This document shows positions 41,941 to 51,546 of a stretch of DNA of 64,000 bases, piece by piece. Origin of the DNA: Vibrio sinaloensis (GTDB lineage Bacteria > Pseudomonadota > Gammaproteobacteria > Enterobacterales > Vibrionaceae); the NCBI RefSeq assembly GCF_023195835.1, contig NZ_CP096200.1:1-64000 (forward strand), written 5' to 3'. The position numbers and the translations under genes were made by a program. The notes under the pieces are model-generated. The model searched no databases. It saw only the letters and a list, made by a program, of their open reading frames with translations, and was not told the DNA's origin. Numbering within the stretch: the first letter of the stretch is position 1; each line of letters starts with the position of its first letter.

Positions 41941-44484
41941 ATGCAAGAGGAGCCGCGACGCACGCGTCATTTAGCCCAGTTGCTGACACGTTCGATATTT
42001 CTGATTATCGCGACGCTGGTGGTGATCATTGTGATCCAGAATTACCAGGTCAATCGAGAGGTGGTGGCCCAAGAGATTGTACGCAGCAAGAAGCAAACCC
42101 AAAGCTTAGTGCAAGAGATCATGGGCAACCGGCTTAAGACTCTTGAAATACAGCATGATAGTCACGGGCGAAACGCTTTTTTAATTCAAGGTGTAGTCCA
42201 AGATGATCACAAGGTGCTAAATGGCTTTTTTAATGGCATTGACCAGTTGACCCCTGATTTCTCACCGGATTTTCGTTTTATTTCCCGTAATGGTGCTATT
42301 CGCTGGGATGATGAAAATGCGGGGTTTTATGGTATCAGCAAGGCGCAAATGCAACAGATGGCTCAAGACATTGCAACAGGATCAGACTGGTACTTATCGC
42401 AAGTAGATTCAAGTCTAGGCCAGCGCTATTTACTGATTCGCCGCGCCCCTGTTATCGATCCGCAAAGCGGGGAAGTGGTGGCCATGCTATTTGTCGGGGT
42501 TGTACTCAACAACAACTTTGCCTTGGTCAACTCGGTGCTACAAGGCAGTAATGCCGATGAAGTCTTGTTGGTCGTGGATCAGCAGGTGATTGCAGCCAGT
42601 AGCAAACACCCAAACATACACAACATTGAATGGCTCGACAGTTACTCGAGCTCATTAAATGCCAGCCGCTACATGGTATCAAGAACCGATCTATTGATAG
42701 ATGGGATGCCCACTTTCCTGTCGGTTTATACCGTTCAGGACAATAGTAATGTTGTTGGTTTTGTTCGCACTCACTATTTGTGGGTAGTGGTGACCATATT
42801 TGTTCTGGTGACGATTGCTTTGATTACCCGTGTTTGGATTGCAAAGCGGATTTCCTCAGAGCTTAACAAGCTACTTGAGTACACGGGCTCAAGCATTGAA
42901 AGGCGCGATTTGCAGCGATTCGATGGCGCCAATATTGAAGAGTTTGATCGTTTGGGTTTGTCCTTTCACAACGCCTTTTTGCGCCTTCAAGAGCAAGAGC
43001 AGCAGTTTTCGGATCTTTTTAATTACTCACTCACCCCGATTACCCTTTGGAGTGCGCAAGGGGAGTTACAGCGATTTAACCCAGCCAGTGAGCGCTGTTT
43101 TGAAGATGAACAAGTAAGGCAACACTTAATTGACCAACTACAAGGGCAGATCACGATGTCTGCTCAAGGTGCAACATTAACCGGCATCAATACCAATATT
43201 AATCACTCGACGTTTCGTTGGAACATATCGCCAATTCTGCGTGATGGCCAGGTTGTTCAAGTGATGGCTCAAGGACAAGATATAACGAGTTTTATCGAGG
43301 CCGAGAAACAGAGCCAAGCTGCGCGAGAGCAAGCCGAAGAATCTGCGCGAGTTCAAGCTGATTTCTTGGCTAAAATGAGCCATGAGCTCAGAACGCCGCT
43401 CAATGGTATATTAGGTGTGTCGCAGCTGTTAAAAAGCCGCATGCATGATCAGCAAGACAGAGAGCATATGGAAGTCCTTTGTCACAGTGGCGAACATTTA
43501 CTGGCTGTACTGAATGACATCTTAGACTTTTCTAAGATTGAACAGGGCAAGTTCCATATAGAGAATTCAACCTTTAAGTTAATAGAGTTAACCACAACGG
43601 TCGACAAAATATTTCAACCCTTATGTGCTGACAAACAGGTGCAACTCAACGTAACCCACAGCAACCTGAGTGATGTTTACGTCCACAGTGATCAGGTTCG
43701 TCTAAATCAAATCATCTTTAATTTGGTCAGTAATGCGGTGAAATTTACCCACCATGGACAAATAGATGTGGTGCTAAGTGCGACCACTAAGGAACAGCAG
43801 TGTGATTTCACCATTGAAGTCAAAGATACAGGGATAGGCATCGAGCAAGCACGGCTGAATGATATTTTTGACCCATTCGTTCAAGCAGAATCAACGACCA
43901 CCCGAGAGTATGGCGGCAGTGGTTTGGGACTTGCGATTGTGCATAGTCTGGTGAGCATATTTGATGGTGAGATTTCGGTAAGCAGTCAGGTTAATCAAGG
44001 CACACGCTTTGTGGTCAAGATACCGTTGCAAGTGGCTAAACAAACCCCGTTGTCTGAATCAGCAAATGGTTTACTGGTTGATCCTAAAACGCTATTTGAC
44101 CGTTGCTTACATGTACTATTGGTCGAAGATAACCATACTAACGCCTTTATCGCGAAAGCGTTCTGTGAGAAATATGGGATGAAGGTAACCTGGGTTCAGG
44201 ATGGCTTAAATGCCATCGAATCCTTACAAAAAGGCGCCGATGTTGACCTGATATTAATGGACAACCAGCTGCCTAGCCTTGGGGGGATTGAGGCAACTGA
44301 AATCATTCGCAATGAACTCAAACTTGATGTTCCCGTTTATGCTTGTACCGCAGATGGGATGGAAGAGACCAAGCAAGAGTTCCTGCGCGCGGGTGCCAAT
44401 TATGTCATTGTTAAACCAATTAAAGAGCTCGCGCTAAATAAAGCGCTGATTCACTTTAAACAGCGCTATTACAGCGAAGCGTAA
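41941..44484 (+). CDS. luxQ: Hybrid sensor kinase/phosphatase LuxQ
   Basis: 847 aa. N-terminal helix (about 18-33), periplasmic double-PAS LuxP-binding domain (about 40-275), second helix (about 279-300), cytoplasmic PAS (from about 350), HisKA with FLAKMSHELRTPLNG (His-481), HATPase (GGSGLGLAIVHSL) and receiver domain with LMDNQLP (Asp-774). At low AI-2 it phosphorylates LuxU and at high AI-2 it works as a phosphatase. Translation from ATG with AGGGAT. The luxU/luxO genes are not in this window. Confidence 0.98.
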   Translation: MQEEPRRTRHLAQLLTRSIFLIIATLVVIIVIQNYQVNREVVAQEIVRSKKQTQSLVQEIMGNRLKTLEIQHDSHGRNAFLIQGVVQDDHKVLNGFFNGIDQLTPDFSPDFRFISRNGAIRWDDENAGFYGISKAQMQQMAQDIATGSDWYLSQVDSSLGQRYLLIRRAPVIDPQSGEVVAMLFVGVVLNNNFALVNSVLQGSNADEVLLVVDQQVIAASSKHPNIHNIEWLDSYSSSLNASRYMVSRTDLLIDGMPTFLSVYTVQDNSNVVGFVRTHYLWVVVTIFVLVTIALITRVWIAKRISSELNKLLEYTGSSIERRDLQRFDGANIEEFDRLGLSFHNAFLRLQEQEQQFSDLFNYSLTPITLWSAQGELQRFNPASERCFEDEQVRQHLIDQLQGQITMSAQGATLTGINTNINHSTFRWNISPILRDGQVVQVMAQGQDITSFIEAEKQSQAAREQAEESARVQADFLAKMSHELRTPLNGILGVSQLLKSRMHDQQDREHMEVLCHSGEHLLAVLNDILDFSKIEQGKFHIENSTFKLIELTTTVDKIFQPLCADKQVQLNVTHSNLSDVYVHSDQVRLNQIIFNLVSNAVKFTHHGQIDVVLSATTKEQQCDFTIEVKDTGIGIEQARLNDIFDPFVQAESTTTREYGGSGLGLAIVHSLVSIFDGEISVSSQVNQGTRFVVKIPLQVAKQTPLSESANGLLVDPKTLFDRCLHVLLVEDNHTNAFIAKAFCEKYGMKVTWVQDGLNAIESLQKGADVDLILMDNQLPSLGGIEATEIIRNELKLDVPVYACTADGMEETKQEFLRAGANYVIVKPIKELALNKALIHFKQRYYSEA

Positions 44485-44499
44485 TCCTAGCGTTTCCCG

Positions 44500-45759
44500 T
44501 TAGCGGGCCAGCTTTTGATGTGCTCGCGAAAAATGCCCAGCGCAAAACGCGCCCACAATCGAGAGCTCACCCGCCAAGCATAACGCGGCGGCAACTTCGG
44601 CCAGTGCTTGCGACTTGCCTTGGCCGTGCAAGCCTAAAATGTCCAAACATGCTTTTTGGCTGGGTAGCCCAGTACCGCCACCTACAGTGCCCAACATCAA
44701 GTTGGGTAGGGTGACACAGGCGTATAACCCACCTTGCGAATTGAGCTCCATTCTTGTGATCCCAACGGCCGACTCAGCAACACACGCGGCATCTTGGCCG
44801 CAGGCAATGTAAAGTGCGGCTAGCGCGTTGGCATAGTGGGCGTTGACACCAATCGCACCACTGAGGGCCGCTCCGGTCGTGGTTACTTGGCCAAAGCGCA
44901 CCATTTTCTCTGGCGTGGTATGCAGGTATTTTTCAACCAATGCTGTCGAAAGATGCACTTCTGCAGTCACTTTTTTGCCGCGCACATGGCGCATCGTATA
45001 GGAGTTCGGTTTTTTGTCACCCGATAAGTTGCCATCGAGGAAGGCCTCACGAGGTTCGATTGGCGAATGTTCTAGAATATATTGAAACACCTGATTGGTC
45101 GCAATCGTGACCATGTTTTGCCCCGAGGCATCACCGGTTTGGTACTCAAACACTAAGTAAACCTGGTTGCCCTCGATATTAACGTTGATGTCCTGAAGCT
45201 TGCCATGTGAGGTGGTAGACTCGGCGATTTGCTTAAATCCATCATACTGGCCAACCACCCAAGCGACGAACTGTCCGGCATCTATCAAACTGTCGAACAA
45301 AAAAGCAGGCGTGCGGGTTACCCCTTCATTGATCAGCATCGCACTTGCGCCACCTGCAGCGGTAATTAATTGTGCCCCTCGGTTATAGGAGGCAACGAGC
45401 GCGGCTTCAGTGGTGGCAAGAGGAACCAAGTAGTCGTCACTTGCATAGCGGCCATTGACTCTTAAAGGGCCGGCAACCCCGACTGGGACTTTTACTGTGC
45501 CAACAAAGTGCTCAATATTCTTATTGTAAAGGTGAGCATGTGATTGGGTTTGCGGGTCAAGCAACAGGTGTTGTTCGGTTTTATCGGCTAACTTACTCCA
45601 GCGTTTCGCGATCGCTTTATCCGATATATAAGGGCTGGGAGTGAGCCGCTGCGTGGCTCGATGATGCTTGGGACTGAGTTTTTGTTCTAATGTGGTGGTG
45701 ATGTTTTCCGCGGAAAGAAAGGGTTCTCTTGAGCTTTTAGAGAGATTGATTTTTGGCAT
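44500..45759 (-). CDS. mvaA: Hydroxymethylglutaryl-CoA reductase, class I type
   Basis: 419 aa. Makes mevalonate from HMG-CoA with NADPH. Motifs: VPVGVAGPL, TTEAALVAS with the catalytic Glu-118, DASGQNMV with the catalytic Asp, GTVGGGT (NADPH-binding) and the C-terminal HFSRAHQKL with the catalytic His-414. No membrane domain. The motif pattern is that of class I (eukaryote/archaea-like) enzymes, which vibrios are known to have acquired laterally; the vibrio gene is chromosomal and unlinked to the rest of the mevalonate pathway here. Convergent with luxQ, 15 bases apart. Confidence 0.95.
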   Translation of the reverse strand: MPKINLSKSSREPFLSAENITTTLEQKLSPKHHRATQRLTPSPYISDKAIAKRWSKLADKTEQHLLLDPQTQSHAHLYNKNIEHFVGTVKVPVGVAGPLRVNGRYASDDYLVPLATTEAALVASYNRGAQLITAAGGASAMLINEGVTRTPAFLFDSLIDAGQFVAWVVGQYDGFKQIAESTTSHGKLQDINVNIEGNQVYLVFEYQTGDASGQNMVTIATNQVFQYILEHSPIEPREAFLDGNLSGDKKPNSYTMRHVRGKKVTAEVHLSTALVEKYLHTTPEKMVRFGQVTTTGAALSGAIGVNAHYANALAALYIACGQDAACVAESAVGITRMELNSQGGLYACVTLPNLMLGTVGGGTGLPSQKACLDILGLHGQGKSQALAEVAAALCLAGELSIVGAFCAGHFSRAHQKLAR

Positions 45760-45848
45760 GACGAGCTATAACAATAAGTTTGGCAGCATTCTAACTGAAC
45801 TGGTTGGGAACTCAATAAACGCGTAATAGAATGCAACAAATAAGGCAG

Positions 45849-46133
45849 TTAAACGTGAATATCCAGCAGTGAGCCAATCATTTCTTGGTCTCGTTGGATA
45901 ACATTGGTGCCGATTTGGCTATAGCGTTCGGCGCTGGACAGCTTGGTCAAAGCTTCAATTTGTGAAGGGGGAGGAACGGGTGCTTTGAACTCGACTTGAT
46001 TGAATTCGTAACTATTGTCATTTGGCATGGAAAGGTCGCGTTGCTGGCGCTGGATTTCAGCCGCAGCGTCTTCGGCCATCTTCGATGACATATCAACAAT
46101 CTGGTAGCCGGACTGAATCGAAGAAACTGACAT
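45849..46133 (-). CDS. Conserved-type hypothetical protein, 94 aa
   Basis: Small hydrophilic product starting MSVSSIQSGYQIVDMSSKMAE, with a PVPPPSQ linker and a helical end (LSSAERYSQIGTNVIQRDQEMIGSLLDI). It has no signal peptide or membrane helix. The start resembles filament or rod-like proteins that assemble via terminal amphipathic helices, but that is only an impression. A GAGGG-type site precedes it. Family unknown to me. Confidence 0.7.
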   Translation of the reverse strand: MSVSSIQSGYQIVDMSSKMAEDAAAEIQRQQRDLSMPNDNSYEFNQVEFKAPVPPPSQIEALTKLSSAERYSQIGTNVIQRDQEMIGSLLDIHV

Positions 46134-46189
46134 ACAACCCCCTCTGTTACCTTAAGCTTAAGATCGGTTTGCAATATGAGCAAGTTGTG

Positions 46190-46414
46190 CTACGAAAATA
46201 AGCTGGCTATCATCTTCATCTCTTCGTCATTGATGATCGAGCCTTGCGTATCATTGAGAGTGCTGTTGATCGCCCCTTTCAGTGCACGTAGCTGTTGAGG
46301 AGTCAGTGTCTTAAGCTGAGATTTCATTAGTTCAAATTGATGCTGTGTCATATCTATACGCTCTTCAAACGGATTTCGTTCACCTTGAACTAAGTAAGAG
46401 ATGTCTCCGTTCAT
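46190..46414 (-). CDS. Hypothetical protein, 74 aa
   Basis: 74 aa, helical and charged, with FELMKSQLKTLTPQQLRALKGAI and NDEEMKMIASLF. The ATG at 46414 has GAGG seven bases upstream; a GTG one codon earlier is less likely. 56 bases separate it from the next gene on the same strand, so the two small genes may be cotranscribed. Function unknown. Confidence 0.68.
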   Translation of the reverse strand: MNGDISYLVQGERNPFEERIDMTQHQFELMKSQLKTLTPQQLRALKGAINSTLNDTQGSIINDEEMKMIASLFS

Positions 46415-46515
46415 CACCTTGCCTCATGCGGGGCTTGATCATATGGGTATAGTAAATGAGTTTTTATTGACGAGTGTCGGAAAAATGTCGGAAGTTTGTC
46501 CGAGCTATGTCAGAA

Positions 46516-46531
46516 GCGGCCGTTTGGCCGC
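46516..46531. terminator. Short GC hairpin
   Basis: GCGGCC-GTTT-GGCCGC between the YccS-type gene and the 74-aa gene. Could end the former's transcript on the minus strand, though it lacks a T-run. Confidence 0.4.
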
Positions 46532-46547
46532 GCATTCAAATAAGAGA

Positions 46548-48713
46548 TCAATGTGTGGTTGGGGTGACACGAACTGCAAACTTACTCGCTAACGAGTGGA
46601 GTTCGGGTAACATCCGGTAAACAAGGTGCAGTTGTTGCAGAACCATACGTACTGAGCTGTCGTCATCATCGCGCCATTCACATAATCGCGACTCCAACGC
46701 CATGTCATCAATATTCGATGTATCACAAACTTCACTGTGTTGATTCAATTGATGAAATAATACATCTAAATGTTGGTGGATGACGCGGTGAGCATCAAGA
46801 ATCAACTTATGAGTCGCCTCATCAGCGATTTGGGTTCGATGCGCGCCCAGCGCAGAAATGTAGCTGAGCAGAGCATGATTGAGGGTTAAAAATCGATAGC
46901 TCTCGTCCACCGCCGAGACATAACGCCCTGGCTCTGCCAACATGGAACTGATCGCCGCGGTAAGATTGGCATCTTGGTTATGTGCGTTACGCCTTGCGAT
47001 TCGGTAACTCAAGCTATCATTCTTGCCTATTCGATACTGACCGATGATGTGCGCGAGATAGCTTTGATTGGCTGAAATCGCATCTGCCATGACTTTGTGT
47101 AATCGCTTAGACTGCCAGTCGGGCAAAATGGTGGCGACAGCGGCAACCGCGAGCGCACAGCCAATTAAGGTATCTGCAATCCTAGGTAAGATGACATCAA
47201 AGCCTTCACCGAGTTGACTAAAACAAAACAGAACGAGAACCGTAATAAAGCCAGTAGCGTAGCCATAGTTGGCCAAGCGAAAGGCAAAGAAAGCGACGCC
47301 AGAAATAACGATGACCAGAAGTTGGCTCTCTTGAGACGGGAACAGTGCGAGTAGCGGAACGCCCACAAGCAGTCCGGCGACTGTGCCTATCACACGCGCG
47401 ACCAATTTTTGCCTAGTGGCACTGTAGTTGGGTTGGCAGACAAACAGTGTCGTCAATAATATCCAGTAACCGCGTTCAATATCGAATAGCTGAATCACTC
47501 CGTAGCCAAAAGTGAGCGCGATAGACATTCTAACCGCATGACGAAATAGCATCGAGTCACGGTTAAAGTTGGCTGCAATGCGTTGATACATAGCTTTCAA
47601 ACCGTGGGCTTCGGTATCGTCCAACACCTCTTCTTCCAATTGATGAGCGTCGGGGTTATTGACTTGATTGAGCTGCTTTTCCACAGTGGCAAGGTTGTTA
47701 AACAGATAACCTAACTGGGCCAACAAAGAGCGCCATGATGGGTCGTTGTGTTGTTGTAGAAACTGCAGTGAATTTTGCAGCTCGTCGAGGGTGAAAATTG
47801 AGTCGTCGCTGTGTTGATACTCGTTGCCAAGGCGAATGGCCTGTGCGATTTGTCGACACGATTTTGCCTGATTCTCAAGCAAGTATTTAAACCGAAATAG
47901 CACATCACTACGGGAAAAATGTTCCGCCAACTCTTGGTATCGATAATGGGTTGAACTGATGCGCTCGTGAATGTCTTGAGCTAGAAAGTAGGTGTGTAAA
48001 AAGCGGTCGCTCGCGCCATCAACGTGCCCTCGTTTAGAGCGACTCAAAAAGGTTGCTTTACAATGGTTTAAAGCACTGACGGTGGCAGCATTTAATCGCG
48101 CCTCTTCAATGCGATAAGGTTGAGGAGTGAGGTTTTCGACTGGGTGGAACAACTGGCTCTTTGATTCAAGATAATTAGCCAAGCTCTCGAACACGCGCGC
48201 TAAGCTATGTTGAACCGGTTGCATTGGCGCAATCAGGTACCAGATCATCGATACAAAATAGTACCAAGCGGCACCGCCGAGTAACAGCAGTGGTTGAAAC
48301 CATAGGTTGGTGCTTTGATGTGCGCCCAACATGGCATAGATAGCGATAAGCAGCGAGCCAAACGCAATACTCGCATAGCGAGGCCCGATTGCACCGAGCA
48401 TGATAAAACCGAATGTTGAACAAAACAGCCCAAGTGCGAACAGCCAAGGGGTTTGAAACAACAGCTCGATAGAAAACGCTGCAATCGCGAAACAGATAAG
48501 TGTCAGCAACTGGGACTTTAATCGTCCAGTAAAACTGTCGTCACTTTCAGCAAGCGCGGCAGCGATCACACCCAAAATCAGCGGCACGATCAGCGTATTT
48601 AAACTCAAGTACCAAGTAGGAATGACTACGCCCAACAGAGTGATGAGGATAAGCAGGCTGTAGTTAACCGTTTGATTGGCCCAAAGATGGCGTAGTTGGC
48701 TGGTTAGATTCAC
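46548..48713 (-). CDS. YccS/YhfK-family inner-membrane protein (FUSC)
   Basis: 721 aa. Two blocks of about six membrane helices (residues 15-165 and about 390-525), each followed by a long cytoplasmic helical region, the typical layout of YccS-type proteins and relatives of aromatic-acid exporters (AaeB) and plant ALMT. FSC motif GYWILLTTLFVCQPNYSATRQK is diagnostic. Function uncertain, probably efflux of organic anions. Divergent from helD with 246 bases between the starts. Confidence 0.9.
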   Translation of the reverse strand: MNLTSQLRHLWANQTVNYSLLILITLLGVVIPTWYLSLNTLIVPLILGVIAAALAESDDSFTGRLKSQLLTLICFAIAAFSIELLFQTPWLFALGLFCSTFGFIMLGAIGPRYASIAFGSLLIAIYAMLGAHQSTNLWFQPLLLLGGAAWYYFVSMIWYLIAPMQPVQHSLARVFESLANYLESKSQLFHPVENLTPQPYRIEEARLNAATVSALNHCKATFLSRSKRGHVDGASDRFLHTYFLAQDIHERISSTHYRYQELAEHFSRSDVLFRFKYLLENQAKSCRQIAQAIRLGNEYQHSDDSIFTLDELQNSLQFLQQHNDPSWRSLLAQLGYLFNNLATVEKQLNQVNNPDAHQLEEEVLDDTEAHGLKAMYQRIAANFNRDSMLFRHAVRMSIALTFGYGVIQLFDIERGYWILLTTLFVCQPNYSATRQKLVARVIGTVAGLLVGVPLLALFPSQESQLLVIVISGVAFFAFRLANYGYATGFITVLVLFCFSQLGEGFDVILPRIADTLIGCALAVAAVATILPDWQSKRLHKVMADAISANQSYLAHIIGQYRIGKNDSLSYRIARRNAHNQDANLTAAISSMLAEPGRYVSAVDESYRFLTLNHALLSYISALGAHRTQIADEATHKLILDAHRVIHQHLDVLFHQLNQHSEVCDTSNIDDMALESRLCEWRDDDDSSVRMVLQQLHLVYRMLPELHSLASKFAVRVTPTTH

Positions 48714-48959
48714 GTGTACTGTACTTTTTATCGACGACTAAGTGGCACCTTAACAGGTCTCTATGGTAACGCTCTGATCTAAATAAAGATACCTTGCTGT
48801 TTGCGTGCGGATTAACCAAATGATACTTGACCGCTGTGAAATGACAGTGGCGATATATCCATTAAGGCTACTTGGTGACAATTTTTACCTTTTGTATACG
48901 CAAAACTGATTTCAATTCAGTTATGATGCTGACAACGGATTTTATAGGCTAGTGAAACC

Positions 48960-51017
48960 ATGCTGCTATCGGCAAACAAGACGGCTCGCTTTTTTATTCA
49001 GCAAGAGTATTTTCAAGTCGAGGTCGGGACAGACTCTCTTATCATTGGATCTGAGTCGCTGGAAGAACGCATTCCATTTAATGTATGGAATGGACAGGTT
49101 GAAATTAAGCATGGGCTGCTGTGGAGCGGCTTGCTGTTCTATGCCCATACGCACCAACAGCAGCGTCTGGGCTGGTTTGTTCAGGGGTTGCCTCGTGACA
49201 AATGTCGCGAGTTTGCCAGACAAGCGGTCGCCAGTTACCAGCAGTGGCACAAACATCAGTGTCAGCAACTGTTTAAGTTTCTACCTCGCTGGGAAGAGGC
49301 TGTCACCCAGTTCCAGCGTCAACCCAGTTTTTTGACTCACTCCAAGGTCGAACAGTGGTGCCATGAGGTTGAAGAGAACTTGCAACAAATGGGCATGACA
49401 CTTGAAGACGCTAGACTAAGAATGCCTGAGCGTATGGCTCGCATCGAACCTTGGATTATCGACTCCAATCAGCAACTTACTCAGCGAAACCAAGTTTGGA
49501 TGGAGACTGAGCTCGACAACTGGCAGGTGCTGTTCTCGCAAATCGAGTCATCGCCGCTTAACCTAAGCCAGAAGCAGGCCGTTCTGCTCAACGATGACAA
49601 TAATTTGGTGCTTGCCGGCGCGGGCTCTGGCAAAACCAGTGTGCTAACGGCTCGGGTGGCTTACTTGCTGCAAAGCCACTTAGCTCGCCCAGAAGAGATT
49701 TTATTGCTCGCTTTTGGACGCGATGCCGCTCAAGAAATGAAGCAACGTCTGGATGAAAAAATTGGCCTGGCAGCTGAGTCTGTCAAGGTGAACACCTTTC
49801 ATCAACTGGGGCTAAAAATCCTCAATAGTCATGGTGACCCTGTCACAATATCGCCGTTAGCTATCGATGAGAATCAACGCCTTAACTGGTGCATTGATTG
49901 GCTGAAAAAGCATTGGATGACCCCCACCAACTTCAAGCGCTGGCAAAAGCACCTCAATAAGTGGCCCATTGCCTACTTAGCCGGTGATGATGAGCTTGGC
50001 AGTCACGTTGAAAATCCGAAGTTAATTGCTTGGCTTGAGAAACAGCTTGCTCAACTGGCGGCGATTGCCCAAAGCAAAAAGGAGATTCAACAACAGTTGG
50101 TGGATCATCCCGACTATACAAGACTCAATAGTGAACTAGCTTTGGTGTGGCCGTGTTACCAAGCTTGGCAACAACACCTCAAATCGCAGGGCGAAATCGA
50201 TTTTAACTTGATGATTACCCAAGCGACGAAACTGGTAGAGAGCGGGAAGTTCAAATCGCCATGGCGCTACGTTATGATTGATGAGTATCAAGACATCTCT
50301 CCACAGCGCTTGGCTCTGGTCGAAGCCCTGTGCCAGCAAAATAGCGGTAGTGTGCTCTTTGCGGTCGGCGACGATTGGCAGTCTATCTATCAGTTTGCGG
50401 GTTCAAATGTCGATTTGACCGTTGATTTCTCAAACCGATTCGCCCATTCGACCATCCACTATCTAGACACAACTTATCGATTCAATGATCGTATTGGCGA
50501 AGTGGCAAATCGATTTATCCAGCAAAACCCGGTTCAACTCGCCAAGCCTCTGAATAGTCACAAGCACCAGAAGAGTAAGGCGGTGACGTTGATCGCCCAG
50601 AATCGCATTGAAAAGACCTTAGATCAGTTGAATCGAAATGCGAAAACGCCGCAGAGTGTGTTGCTGCTCGGACGTAATCATTATCACTGCCCGGAACTAT
50701 TTAGCCAGTGGCAGAAGCAGTTTCCCCAGCTCAATTTGCGCTACATGACTTGCCATGCCAGTAAAGGTCAGGAGGCCGACTTTGTGTTTGTGGTTGGGGT
50801 CGATGAGGGGCAGTTCCCCGCGCGGGTAAAAGCGCTGCACCTCAGTGATGCGCTTACTCAGACAGACGATCCCTTTCCTTACGCAGAAGAGCGTCGCCTC
50901 TTCTACGTGGCGTTAACCAGAGCAAAGAAAAAAGTGTGGGTGGCGTTCAATGGCTCAGGCTCCTGTTTCATCAATGAGCTGATTGAGCACGATTACCCAG
51001 TGAGCCTCGGTAAGTAA
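48960..51017 (+). CDS. helD: DNA helicase IV
   Basis: 685 aa, E. coli HelD length (684). UvrD/Rep-type superfamily 1 3'-5' helicase. N-terminal HelD-specific region (1-200), Walker A in LAGAGSGKTSVLTARVAYLL (about 218), DEYQDISPQR (motif II), GDDWQSIYQFAGS, TTYRFNDRIG, SKGQEADFVFVVGV and the terminal VALTRAKKKVW. Upstream of cutA by 12 bases, a pairing that suggests cotranscription. Confidence 0.95.
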   Translation: MLLSANKTARFFIQQEYFQVEVGTDSLIIGSESLEERIPFNVWNGQVEIKHGLLWSGLLFYAHTHQQQRLGWFVQGLPRDKCREFARQAVASYQQWHKHQCQQLFKFLPRWEEAVTQFQRQPSFLTHSKVEQWCHEVEENLQQMGMTLEDARLRMPERMARIEPWIIDSNQQLTQRNQVWMETELDNWQVLFSQIESSPLNLSQKQAVLLNDDNNLVLAGAGSGKTSVLTARVAYLLQSHLARPEEILLLAFGRDAAQEMKQRLDEKIGLAAESVKVNTFHQLGLKILNSHGDPVTISPLAIDENQRLNWCIDWLKKHWMTPTNFKRWQKHLNKWPIAYLAGDDELGSHVENPKLIAWLEKQLAQLAAIAQSKKEIQQQLVDHPDYTRLNSELALVWPCYQAWQQHLKSQGEIDFNLMITQATKLVESGKFKSPWRYVMIDEYQDISPQRLALVEALCQQNSGSVLFAVGDDWQSIYQFAGSNVDLTVDFSNRFAHSTIHYLDTTYRFNDRIGEVANRFIQQNPVQLAKPLNSHKHQKSKAVTLIAQNRIEKTLDQLNRNAKTPQSVLLLGRNHYHCPELFSQWQKQFPQLNLRYMTCHASKGQEADFVFVVGVDEGQFPARVKALHLSDALTQTDDPFPYAEERRLFYVALTRAKKKVWVAFNGSGSCFINELIEHDYPVSLGK

Positions 51018-51029
51018 CAGGAGAGTTTG

Positions 51030-51350
51030 ATGAGCGGACAATATTGTATCGTGTTAACCACCACCAATAATCAGCGTAATAGCGAGCAGATCATTTCTAC
51101 GGTTTTAAGTCGCTCACTGGCAGCGTGCATACAGACGATGCCGATTCAGAGTCACTATATTTGGCAAGGCGAAGTCTGCTGTGATGACGAAATTCTTCTA
51201 GTGATGAAAACCAAACGTAGCTGTTACGCCGAATTAGAGCAAACGATCGTGGAGTCTCATGACTATGAGATACCGCAGGTGGTACAGATCCCCTTTAGCG
51301 AAGGATTGAATCCATATCTGGCTTGGCTAGAACAAAATACGCGCGGCTGA
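51030..51350 (+). CDS. cutA: CutA1 divalent-cation tolerance protein
   Basis: 106 aa, trimeric ferredoxin-like fold. CIVLTTTNNQRNSEQI, LAACIQTMPIQSHYIWQGEV and VESHDYEIPQVVQIP are characteristic. Linked with copper tolerance historically; the real role is unclear. The ATG at 51030 is used; the TTG one codon earlier is unlikely since GGAGAG sits 5-6 bases from the ATG. Confidence 0.95.
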   Translation: MSGQYCIVLTTTNNQRNSEQIISTVLSRSLAACIQTMPIQSHYIWQGEVCCDDEILLVMKTKRSCYAELEQTIVESHDYEIPQVVQIPFSEGLNPYLAWLEQNTRG

Positions 51351-51546
51351 TGTCGACAGCAGGTCAGGTATTTCCCTCCCTGCAACGCTAGTGAGACTCA
51401 CGACAATTCACAAATTTTGTTGAAAACCAGTTCTGTTGCACACTCTTTATGCGAGCAGTGTTGTTTATGAGCGTAACGTTTGCTTTAACAAAATGTCACA
51501 TTTACAATCGTTTGCCCAAATAAATAACATAATTAAAAGTAAAGTC

